Origin: Candidatus Latescibacterota bacterium
GTDB lineage: Bacteria; Latescibacterota; Latescibacteria; Latescibacterales; Latescibacteraceae
Direction: 5' to 3'
Assembly: GCA_018656855.1 (NCBI GenBank)
Contig: JABHYP010000262.1
Location: 1 to 6,895 of the forward strand
Length of the DNA: 6,895 nt
Shown here: positions 1 through 5,263 of the stretch, one piece after another
Layout of the letters: every line of letters begins with the position of its first letter
How positions within the stretch are numbered: the stretch's first letter is position 1
Made by a program: the position numbers and the translations under genes
Notes under the pieces: model-generated
The model's input: only the letters and a program-made list of their open reading frames with translations
Database searches by the model: none
What the model was told of the DNA's origin: nothing

Positions 1-380
1 ATCGGTACGTTGTGCTCTGACGCAGCGCGGGCGACCTCCCGGACACGACGGGTTGAGCCAATATTACCCGGATTTATCCGTAGTTTGTCAATTCCCGCTT
101 CCAGCGCGAGCAAGGCAAGTTTGTGGTTGAAATGAATATCCGCTATGAGAGGAACATCTATCTCTCGTCTGATTTTATGAAGTGCTTCTGCGGCATCTCT
201 GTCAGGCACAGCAATTCGCACCATGTCGCAGCCCGCCGAGGCCAGTTGCCGTATCTGTTCGACTGTCTCAGTGACATTCCTTGTGTCGGTGTTAGTCATG
301 GACTGCACTGTGACCGGGTTTCCCCCGCCGATGGGAATACCCCGTACCATTATACTGCGTGTTTCTTTTCTGGTATACAT
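1..380 (-). CDS. ispG: IspG (GcpE), 4-hydroxy-3-methylbut-2-enyl diphosphate synthase, N-terminal part (cut by window edge)
   Basis: IspG converts 2-C-methyl-erythritol 2,4-cyclodiphosphate to HMBPP, the penultimate step of the MEP isoprenoid pathway. It is a cytosolic [4Fe-4S] enzyme. The first 126 codons are present and match the family's TIM-barrel domain: RKETRSIMVRGIPIGGG near the start, VQSMTNTDT (residues 25-33), GCDMVRIAVPD (50-60), PLIADIHFNHKLAL (77-90) and DKLRINPGNIG (98-108). The C-terminal iron-sulfur domain with its conserved cysteines lies outside the window. The ATG at 380 is chosen because the protein begins where other IspG proteins begin, and an in-frame stop lies about 50 bases upstream. 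No good Shine-Dalgarno site precedes it. An in-frame ATG at codon 11 would remove the conserved RK-TR start motif. The gene follows a 324-base AT-rich gap, so it is probably transcribed separately from the PLP gene upstream. Identity is seen clearly in the motifs; completeness cannot be judged. Confidence 0.96.
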   Translation of the reverse strand, partial: MYTRKETRSIMVRGIPIGGGNPVTVQSMTNTDTRNVTETVEQIRQLASAGCDMVRIAVPDRDAAEALHKIRREIDVPLIADIHFNHKLALLALEAGIDKLRINPGNIGSTRRVREVARAASEHNVP

Positions 381-470
381 TATTAAACAGCGCTTTTTAG
401 AGTTAATAACATGCAAAACACCATGCCCTTACGTGGCTACTTGAAACAAATGCGGGCGCTCATCTATCTA

Positions 471-499
471 TAAGTAACTATCGTTTCTTTTTTTGTCAA
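471..499 (-). promoter_or_regulatory. Possible promoter for ispG
   Basis: On the minus strand a perfect sigma-70-type -35 hexamer TTGACA (494-499) is followed by an A-rich stretch. The -10 element is poor: TACTTA at 471-476 with a 17-base spacer matches the consensus at only two positions, and the better TATAGA (467-472) would need an overlong 21-base spacer. It lies about 90 bases before the ispG start and points the right way. The -35 is seen directly; promoter function is inferred. Confidence 0.35.
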
Positions 500-602
500 G
501 ATTTCCTTTTTCAACTGCGTTTGATATGGCGCAATGCAATTCATTGCTGTGTGAGTATCAATGTATTATTCACAATAATTGAATTGAATGAAAATTTCCA
601 TG

Positions 603-631
603 AATCAAACGTATTTTGTAGGAGTTTGATT
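603..631 (-). repeat. Inverted repeat downstream of the PLP-enzyme gene, possible 3'-end hairpin
   Basis: A perfect 8-base stem (AATCAAAC/GTTTGATT) with a 13-base loop lies about 75 bases after the stop codon of the PLP gene. It could protect or end the operon transcript. The stem has only four G/C-containing pairs and no T run follows on the minus strand, so a rho-independent terminator is doubtful. Confidence 0.3.
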
Positions 632-704
632 AATCATATTCTTACGTGTTATGTTTATTTAATGTTTATCTCTTTGTTACTTCACAATAATATGGAAAAT
701 ATTT

Positions 705-1826
705 TTATGAATTAACCGGGTCATTACTTTCCACATGGTCAAGTGGTTGTAGCCCTTCCTCAAAATACCGGTGAAAAACCCGGGGAAGCCGATGATAATG
801 GATATCCCGTATGGCGTCTGAAAAATCCCTTGAGTTGAGCGTGTTCCAGAACATAATGGTCTTACCATTCAAATTTTCTTTTTCCGCATCACTCAAAAGA
901 GCGGCGAATGTTTTTCCTGTATATGTCCCATCCAGTTTAATATCTTCGGTTTTTTCCATGAGGCGTAACGCTTCTATTCCCTCTTGTGTAAAAAGAGCGT
1001 AATTTTGGCCGAAAAAGCCCTTCTTAATACCAATTTCCTCCTCTGACAATTCAATTATCGGGAACGATGGGTCGGATGTGTGGAGAAAATCATTGGTTTT
1101 TCGAAAAAGGTCAATGAAATTGCGTTCGTTTGTAACAGCTTCAGGCACTACCATCACAGGGATTAAACGCGATGTGAGCTGCGCCGCCCTAAGCCCGAGC
1201 AGCAATCCTGCTGCAGAACCCATAGATCCCAGCGCAATATAAATACGGTCGGGTTCAGGTATCTTTCCTTGTCTGATCTGCTCTTTTAATTCAAATGCCG
1301 CATTGACAAAACCGACAGTACCAAGCGGAGATGTCCCGCCAAAAGGTATAATTTCCGGAGAACATCCGTATTTCTTTTTATGTAATGTAAGCTGGCGCTT
1401 CATTCCGGTATTTAAGGAGTTCTTATCCGGGAAATAGTGAAGTTCAGCGTTACAATGATAGCTCATTAGGAGATTCTTGCGGATATAGCGGGCATTGGGC
1501 TGAGGCATAAGCATGGATATACTCCTCAATCCCACCTTATCAGCATAAACAGCAGTTGCCAGGGCATGATTGGAACCTGCGGCGCCAAAAGTCATTACCT
1601 CTTTCGCACCGGATTGCAATGCTTCGCCCAGAAGAAACTCTAACTTTCGTATCTTGTTGCCGCCGTATATATTACCGCTCAAGTCATCACGCTTTATATA
1701 CAGATCACGCACACCAATTCTCTCTCCCAGATTCTCAAGTTTTTCTGCCGGTGTTGGAAATTCTCCGAGGGAGACATAGGGTATTTTTTCTTTTAGTAGC
1801 GGAAAGTCTTTTAATAACTGAATCAT
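705..1826 (-). CDS. PLP-dependent enzyme of the D-cysteine desulfhydrase / ACC deaminase family
   Basis: This is a 373-residue fold-type II PLP enzyme. Family members include D-cysteine desulfhydrase (D-cysteine to pyruvate, sulfide and ammonia) and 1-aminocyclopropane-1-carboxylate deaminase; the substrate here is not known. The cofactor lysine is K58 in GGNKIRKLEF, preceded by YIKRDDLSG. FGAAGSNHALATA (80-92) aligns with the substrate-carboxylate loop but has GSNHAL where well-studied members have QSNH or SNQ. PFGGTSPLGTVGFVNAA (161-177) is a family signature. ALGSMGSAAGL (198-208) fits the phosphate-binding loop, and LDGTYTGKTFAAL (298-310) fits the conserved D-x-Y-x-GK segment. The end differs from typical members: FWNTLNSRDFSD (326-337) replaces the usual glycine-rich segment, and about 35 extra residues follow; known members are near 330 residues. 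The ATG at 1826 has a good SD (GGAAGAG, 1836-1842, 9-base spacing). It lies 48 bases after mutS2 with no terminator between, so co-transcription is likely. Family is sure; specificity is not. Confidence 0.9.
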   Translation of the reverse strand: MIQLLKDFPLLKEKIPYVSLGEFPTPAEKLENLGERIGVRDLYIKRDDLSGNIYGGNKIRKLEFLLGEALQSGAKEVMTFGAAGSNHALATAVYADKVGLRSISMLMPQPNARYIRKNLLMSYHCNAELHYFPDKNSLNTGMKRQLTLHKKKYGCSPEIIPFGGTSPLGTVGFVNAAFELKEQIRQGKIPEPDRIYIALGSMGSAAGLLLGLRAAQLTSRLIPVMVVPEAVTNERNFIDLFRKTNDFLHTSDPSFPIIELSEEEIGIKKGFFGQNYALFTQEGIEALRLMEKTEDIKLDGTYTGKTFAALLSDAEKENLNGKTIMFWNTLNSRDFSDAIRDIHYHRLPRVFHRYFEEGLQPLDHVESNDPVNS

Positions 1827-1835
1827 AGATATTTT

Positions 1836-1842
1836 CTCTTCC
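1836..1842 (-). promoter_or_regulatory. Shine-Dalgarno site of the PLP-enzyme gene
   Basis: GGAAGAG on the minus strand, 9 bases before the ATG at 1826. It supports this start and shows that the gene has its own ribosome entry although it probably shares the mutS2 transcript. Confidence 0.7.
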
Positions 1843-1874
1843 GGGCAAGTTTAATTCGGTTCAATTCAAATCAA

Positions 1875-4286
1875 TTATTTTTTCAATGTCACCACAGACA
1901 CTCCAGCCCCGCCTTCATTCCAATTTCCGAGTCTGTATGAGTCTACAGAGGCATGTTTATCGAGATATGCTTTTATCTTTTTCCTCAATGCCCCCGTGCC
2001 TTTCCCGTGAATAATATGTGCGGTTTCAATCCCCGAAACATAAAGGCGGTCAAGAAAGCTATCAAGAGCTTCATGAGCCTCGTCGAATATCATTCCTCTC
2101 AAGTCTATCTCGTTTGTAGTAATGCCTGTAGACTTCGCACTCACTCTCACGACTTGTTTGTCCTTCTTCTTCGATATGCCATTTTCAAAAAGATCACTTG
2201 CGTTTACGATTATCGACGCTTTGCTTTTTCCTACACGAATACGGGCTCTTTTGCCGCCATCCAGCACTTCCTCAACCGCGGCGGTTGAACCAAGCGAATC
2301 AACCCATACCAATGATTCTTCTGTCAATTTTCTCACCCGTTTTCTGTCAACTTTCTTTTTCTTTTTCGGGATTCGCGCTCGAACATGTTTTAATTCTTCC
2401 TCAAGATCGCTGACACGTGATTTCGACTCCTTTATGGCTTCACTGGAAGCTTTTTTCTCCCGTATCGACTTTACGGTGGATTCTATCAGGCGGTTGGCAT
2501 CCTTCACAAGCTTTTGTGATTCGGTTATCGCCTCGCTCAAGAGTTCGTTTTTTCTTTTCGTAATTTCATCGAGTTTCTGTTCGTATTCCTCTCTAACCGC
2601 TTCCAGTTCTTTCCGCTCGGTTGTTGCTGCAAGGCGTTCTTTATCCGCCTGTCGCAGATGCTCCTCCATTTCAGTGATCAGACCTTCGAGGCTTTTCCGT
2701 TCATTTCCTGTAAGTAACACAGCCTCATTGAGAATATCTTCCGGCATACCCATCCTGGCGGCGATATCAAAAGCGTAAGAAGAACCGGGAACACCCTTCC
2801 TGAGGCTATATGCCGGACGCAAATTTTTCTTGTCAAATTCCATCGAAGCGTTGATAACTCCTTCGGTCTCATGTGCGAAAACCTTTAAGCCCTCGTGATG
2901 CGTGGTAGCAATGGTAACAGTGCGGATACCGGTCAGTTTTTTCAAGACGGCAAGAGCAATGGCTTCTCCATCGGAAGGATTTGTCCCGCCGCCAAGCTCA
3001 TCTAAAAGCACAAGCGATCCAGGTCCTGCTTCACGGAGGATTGTTACGATTTGTTTCATATGTGAAGAAAACGTACTTAGGTCATCCTCGACAGACTGTT
3101 CATCGCCAATATCGGCGAATATCCCCGAAGGTAAAAACAGTGATGTGCCAGAAGCCGCGGGAACCGGCAGACCAGAAAGCGCCATAACTGTCAAAAGCCC
3201 GACCGTTTTAATTGCGACCGTCTTCCCCCCCGCATTCGGGCCTGTTATCACGACTGTAACATACGAATCTCCAACATCGATATCGAGTGGAATAACCGAC
3301 GCACCCTCACCCTTCTTGCGGTATTTCCAGGCAAGCAGAGGATGCCGTCCCTTTTTAATACATACCAGAGGCTCGTCGCTAATCGTCGGAATAACGCCAT
3401 CAAGCATGACTCCAAAACGCGCTTTCGCCTTGATGACGTCAAGACGGATGAGAGTATCCTGGTTTTGACTGATGGCATCGGCCACAACAGCAATTCGAGC
3501 GGTCAATTCTATGAGGATACGCACTATTTCGGCACGCTCAGCCATCTCGAGTTCGCACACGAGATTGTTACCTTCAATTGATGCAAGCGGTTCGATGAAC
3601 AGTGTTTTGCCGGTTTGTGACCTGTCATGTACAGCACCGGGGACGCGTTTTTTCATGTACTCGTGAACCGGTATGACAAATCGTCCGTTCCTGATGGTAA
3701 TGATACGCTCGGACGTTATATCCTCCGACAGTTCTGCAAGAGTTTTTTCTACGAGGTTTCTCAGAGAGCTTTTCGCCCGTGTAAGTTTACGTCGTATGGA
3801 ACGAAGTTCCGAAGATGCCTCATCAGCGATGGTAAGATCTGGTGTGATTGTCTTTCTGATGTGTTTTTCAAGGTCTTCGTGAAGTGACAGCGCTACGACA
3901 ATATTCCATGCCGATGGATATTTTTCATTTTTTCCCTCGAAATATTTTCGGACGAGCCTTGTGGTTTCAAGGTTATCGGCAACAGCGACAATATTCTCAA
4001 TTCCAAGATTATAACCCTTGACCTTTAGTCGGGGAAAGAAATCGCTGACTGAGTGTACAGACAAATCAGGGAGAGAATCATCAAACCTGATTGCCTCCAT
4101 AAATTCTTCAACTTCTGCTAGTATTTCTCTAACATCTTCGACATTACTATACGGAGACAAAGAGGACAAACATAACCTGCCTTCATCTGAATCGGCAAGA
4201 TCAGCGACTATTTCCCTGACACGATCATACTCAAGGACATGAAGAGCATGTTGATTATATGATGCTTGGCGGAATGGTTTTGTCAT
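1875..4286 (-). CDS. mutS2: MutS2 family protein: ATPase with C-terminal Smr nuclease domain
   Basis: At 803 residues it is close to the usual MutS2 length (about 780-790). MutS2 proteins lack the mismatch-recognition domain of MutS. Studied members suppress homologous recombination or recognise collided ribosomes. In order: core/clamp helices (about 15-320), ATPase with Walker A GPNAGGKT (349-356), signature ADIGDEQSVEDDLSTFSSHM (391-410), Walker B LVLLDELGGGTNPSDG (425-440) and switch ATTHHEGLK (460-468). A long charged coiled coil follows (about 525-640), then a lysine-rich patch KKKKKVDRKRVRK (641-653), a KOW-like beta segment (about 655-700) and the Smr domain (726-803) with IDLRG and HGKGTGALRKK. 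All ATPase and Smr key motifs are intact, so it should be active. Small departures from common sequences are GPNAGGKT (often GPNTGGKT) and LGGGTNPSDG (often LGAGTDPTEG). The ATG at 4286 lies inside the end of the CvpA gene with only a weak SD, suggesting translational coupling. Confidence 0.97.
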   Translation of the reverse strand: MTKPFRQASYNQHALHVLEYDRVREIVADLADSDEGRLCLSSLSPYSNVEDVREILAEVEEFMEAIRFDDSLPDLSVHSVSDFFPRLKVKGYNLGIENIVAVADNLETTRLVRKYFEGKNEKYPSAWNIVVALSLHEDLEKHIRKTITPDLTIADEASSELRSIRRKLTRAKSSLRNLVEKTLAELSEDITSERIITIRNGRFVIPVHEYMKKRVPGAVHDRSQTGKTLFIEPLASIEGNNLVCELEMAERAEIVRILIELTARIAVVADAISQNQDTLIRLDVIKAKARFGVMLDGVIPTISDEPLVCIKKGRHPLLAWKYRKKGEGASVIPLDIDVGDSYVTVVITGPNAGGKTVAIKTVGLLTVMALSGLPVPAASGTSLFLPSGIFADIGDEQSVEDDLSTFSSHMKQIVTILREAGPGSLVLLDELGGGTNPSDGEAIALAVLKKLTGIRTVTIATTHHEGLKVFAHETEGVINASMEFDKKNLRPAYSLRKGVPGSSYAFDIAARMGMPEDILNEAVLLTGNERKSLEGLITEMEEHLRQADKERLAATTERKELEAVREEYEQKLDEITKRKNELLSEAITESQKLVKDANRLIESTVKSIREKKASSEAIKESKSRVSDLEEELKHVRARIPKKKKKVDRKRVRKLTEESLVWVDSLGSTAAVEEVLDGGKRARIRVGKSKASIIVNASDLFENGISKKKDKQVVRVSAKSTGITTNEIDLRGMIFDEAHEALDSFLDRLYVSGIETAHIIHGKGTGALRKKIKAYLDKHASVDSYRLGNWNEGGAGVSVVTLKK

Positions 4287-4821
4287 CTTGTTTATGTTCG
4301 GGTTCGACGGGTGCAGGTATATACCGCCGGTATAAAGGAATTACGGACTTTTTTGCCGGTGGTACTATTTCTGAAAGGAGTGTAATAAGATGTTTTGCGC
4401 TGATGGAATTATCGTATTGTTTTTTAAAAAAGCTTCCATCGGGAGAGAATGATATTGCGGTGGCAATCAAACTGGTTAGTAAAAGCGCTTTTATTATCCC
4501 GAAGGCGCACCCGAGTCCGGAATCAATAAATCCGACAGGTGTCATCTGTACCATTTTATGTACCGCAAATGCAATAAGGTGAAACACGCATGTCCCGGCA
4601 ATCAGGATAACAATAAAAGCCAGTGGGATTGAAATCCCCGGTGAAAGAAACTTTATCGTAAGAGCCGCTTCAGTAATATGGCCGGGGAAAAAGGCCATCA
4701 GAAAAACAATTGCGATAAAGCCGACAAGCTTGATAACTCCACGCAAAAAACCTTCCCGGTAACCGCTAAAAGCCAGGAAAAGCGTAATAATTAACGCTAA
4801 TAGATCGAAAACATTTACCAT
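4255..4821 (-). CDS. cvpA: CvpA family inner-membrane protein
   Basis: A 188-residue hydrophobic protein of the CvpA family, named for the E. coli protein needed for colicin V production; its general biochemical role is unsettled. Four membrane segments are visible at about residues 4-19, 29-45, 64-86 and 103-124. Family features are D6 near the start, GYREGFLRG (20-28) between the first two segments and GFIDSGLGCAFGIIKALL (97-114) leading into the fourth. A soluble tail follows, ending in a proline- and charge-rich stretch (169-188). The start ATG at 4821 has a strong SD (AGGGGA, 5-base spacing). The gene overlaps mutS2 by 32 bases in another frame. CvpA genes next to mutS2 are a known arrangement (Bacillus subtilis has a CvpA-like gene shortly upstream of its mutS2, with polX between), which supports a shared transcript. 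It is probably the first gene of an operon with mutS2 and the PLP enzyme. Confidence 0.9.
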   Translation of the reverse strand: MVNVFDLLALIITLFLAFSGYREGFLRGVIKLVGFIAIVFLMAFFPGHITEAALTIKFLSPGISIPLAFIVILIAGTCVFHLIAFAVHKMVQMTPVGFIDSGLGCAFGIIKALLLTSLIATAISFSPDGSFFKKQYDNSISAKHLITLLSEIVPPAKKSVIPLYRRYIPAPVEPEHKQDDKTIPPSII

Positions 4822-4826
4822 CGTTT

Positions 4827-4832
4827 TCCCCT
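4827..4832 (-). promoter_or_regulatory. Shine-Dalgarno site of the CvpA gene
   Basis: AGGGGA on the minus strand with 5 bases to the ATG at 4821. It is the strongest ribosome binding site in the window and fixes the start of this gene. Confidence 0.75.
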
Positions 4833-4852
4833 GTTAAGCCACTGAAAGATAA

Positions 4853-4882
4853 AGTATAAAAAAAAATGAAAACGGTAGTCAA
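4853..4882 (-). promoter_or_regulatory. Promoter candidate for the cvpA-mutS2-PLP-enzyme operon, overlapping the rpsU terminator
   Basis: On the minus strand, TTGACT (4877-4882, five of six consensus bases) and TATACT (4853-4858, five of six) are separated by 18 bases. The expected start of transcription is near 4846, giving a leader of about 25 bases that contains the SD of the CvpA gene. The -35 box uses the last two bases of the terminator loop plus the first four bases of its 3' arm, and the T tract lies in the spacer. The elements are read directly; activity is inferred. Confidence 0.6.
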
Positions 4883-4905
4883 ATTATACAACATGACTAC
4901 CGTTT
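4858..4905 (-). terminator. Rho-independent terminator of rpsU
   Basis: Read on the minus strand, a perfect 11-base stem AAACGGTAGTC/GACTACCGTTT (4895-4905 and 4870-4880) with a 14-base loop is followed, three bases on, by an uninterrupted run of nine T (4858-4866). It begins 27 bases after the rpsU stop codon, which is the expected place. The long stem and T run make this a confident call. The loop contains TATAAT on the minus strand, but no good -35 box stands in front of it. Confidence 0.88.
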
Positions 4906-4932
4906 AGAAATAATTCAATGCATTTCACTATC

Positions 4933-5130
4933 TCAACGCGAAAACATCTTTTCCAGTTTCATTCTTTTACGCTTTGAAGCGTTAAGTTTGCGTTTTTTTC
5001 TCTCGCTGGGTTTTTCGTAATGTTGATGCTTCTTCATTTCAGAAATAATTCCTGCTTTCTCGCAGGCTTTTTTGAATCGTTTTAACGCTCTTTCAAAAGT
5101 TTCTTCTTCTCTAACCCTTACGCCCGGCAT
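4933..5130 (-). CDS. rpsU: Small ribosomal subunit protein bS21
   Basis: A 65-residue, very basic protein. S21 binds the platform of the 30S subunit near the 3' end of 16S rRNA and helps mRNA selection at initiation. The sequence begins MPGVRVREEETFERALKRF, continues with KKACEKAGIISEM and EKPSERKKRK (39-48), and ends in a lysine/arginine-rich helix, all matching the bacterial S21 pattern (E. coli: MPVIKVRENEPFD... KRSCEKAG... YEKPT). The reading frame is open for 22 more codons upstream, but that part is AT-rich and unlike S21; the ATG at 5130 gives the family start. The SD-like AAGGGGG (5144-5150) is 13 bases from this ATG, longer than usual. A strong terminator follows, so the gene is probably transcribed alone. 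The usual neighbours dnaG or rpoD are not seen. Confidence 0.96.
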   Translation of the reverse strand: MPGVRVREEETFERALKRFKKACEKAGIISEMKKHQHYEKPSERKKRKLNASKRKRMKLEKMFSR

Positions 5131-5143
5131 CAGGAAAATCAAA

Positions 5144-5150
5144 CCCCCTT
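5144..5150 (-). promoter_or_regulatory. Shine-Dalgarno-like site of rpsU with long spacing
   Basis: AAGGGGG on the minus strand lies 13 bases before the ATG at 5130, outside the usual 5-10 bases. An in-frame CTG directly before the ATG would be 10 bases away and would add only one residue, so the ATG remains the preferred start. Confidence 0.5.
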
Positions 5151-5202
5151 CATGCTGCTTATTAAGTTTAAAATAAAAGAAATTCAAAAATAACAATTAG
5201 GC

Positions 5203-5231
5203 AAAATACAAATAAATTTTCTAAATTACAA
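5203..5231 (-). promoter_or_regulatory. Weak promoter candidate for rpsU
   Basis: TTGTAA (5226-5231) and TATTTT (5203-5208) on the minus strand are 17 bases apart, each matching four of six consensus bases. The predicted leader would be about 65 bases and AT-rich. In such AT-rich sequence matches of this quality arise by chance, so this is a suggestion only. Confidence 0.25.
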
Positions 5232-5245
5232 GAAAAAATTTCTTG
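5229..5245 (-). repeat. AT-rich perfect inverted repeat after the outer-membrane protein gene
   Basis: CAAGAAA/TTTCTTG with a 3-base loop lies 18 bases after the stop codon at 5264. It could be a weak terminator for the upstream gene, but the stem has only two G/C pairs per arm and the sequence after it on the minus strand is mixed A/T without a T run. It also overlaps the weak rpsU promoter candidate. Confidence 0.35.
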
Positions 5246-5263
5246 GGCTTTTTACAATTTTTC

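Larger units (their letters stand above)
381..704. other. AT-rich intergenic region between the PLP-enzyme gene and ispG
   Basis: No convincing gene is seen on either strand; short open frames here have no family features or ribosome sites. The stretch is markedly richer in A/T than the flanking genes. It holds three small perfect inverted repeats: AATCAAAC/GTTTGATT (603-610 and 624-631, 13-base loop), ATTATT/AATAAT (565-570 and 574-579, 3-base loop) and GCAATG/CATTGC (531-536 and 542-547, 5-base loop). It also holds an 11-base direct repeat TTCACAATAAT (569-579 and 681-691). None of the hairpins is followed by a clear T tract on the minus strand, so no standard terminator for the upstream operon can be named. 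The 603-631 repeat is the best candidate for a 3'-end structure. A perfect TTGACA box sits at 494-499 on the minus strand. Confidence 0.6.

Noticed and set aside
123..444. Overlapping plus-strand frames at the left edge
   Set aside because: Antisense to ispG, which is identified by several family motifs.
569..691. Direct repeat TTCACAATAAT (569-579, 681-691) as a sign of a mobile element or CRISPR
   Set aside because: Only two copies, 112 bases apart, in AT-rich DNA, with no transposase, target duplication or spacer pattern.
1847..1874. Repeated AATT/TTGA motifs between mutS2 and the PLP gene as an operator
   Set aside because: The units are irregular and short, and similar AATTGA strings occur elsewhere in the AT-rich gaps; low complexity explains them.
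2122..2778. A 218-codon open frame on the plus strand rich in serine and phenylalanine
   Set aside because: It is the complement of the lysine/glutamate-rich coiled coil of mutS2; the composition is what antisense of such codons gives, and no ribosome site or family feature is seen.
2902..3468. A 188-codon open frame on the plus strand
   Set aside because: Lies wholly antisense to the mutS2 ATPase region, whose Walker motifs leave no doubt which strand codes.
4884..4893. TATAAT on the minus strand in the terminator loop as the -10 box of the operon promoter
   Set aside because: No reasonable -35 box lies 16-18 bases upstream, whereas TTGACT/TATACT just downstream pairs well.
5131..5196. N-terminal extension of S21 by 22 residues
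   Set aside because: The added part is AT-rich, begins at a TTG without an SD, and does not resemble any S21; the family starts at the internal ATG.
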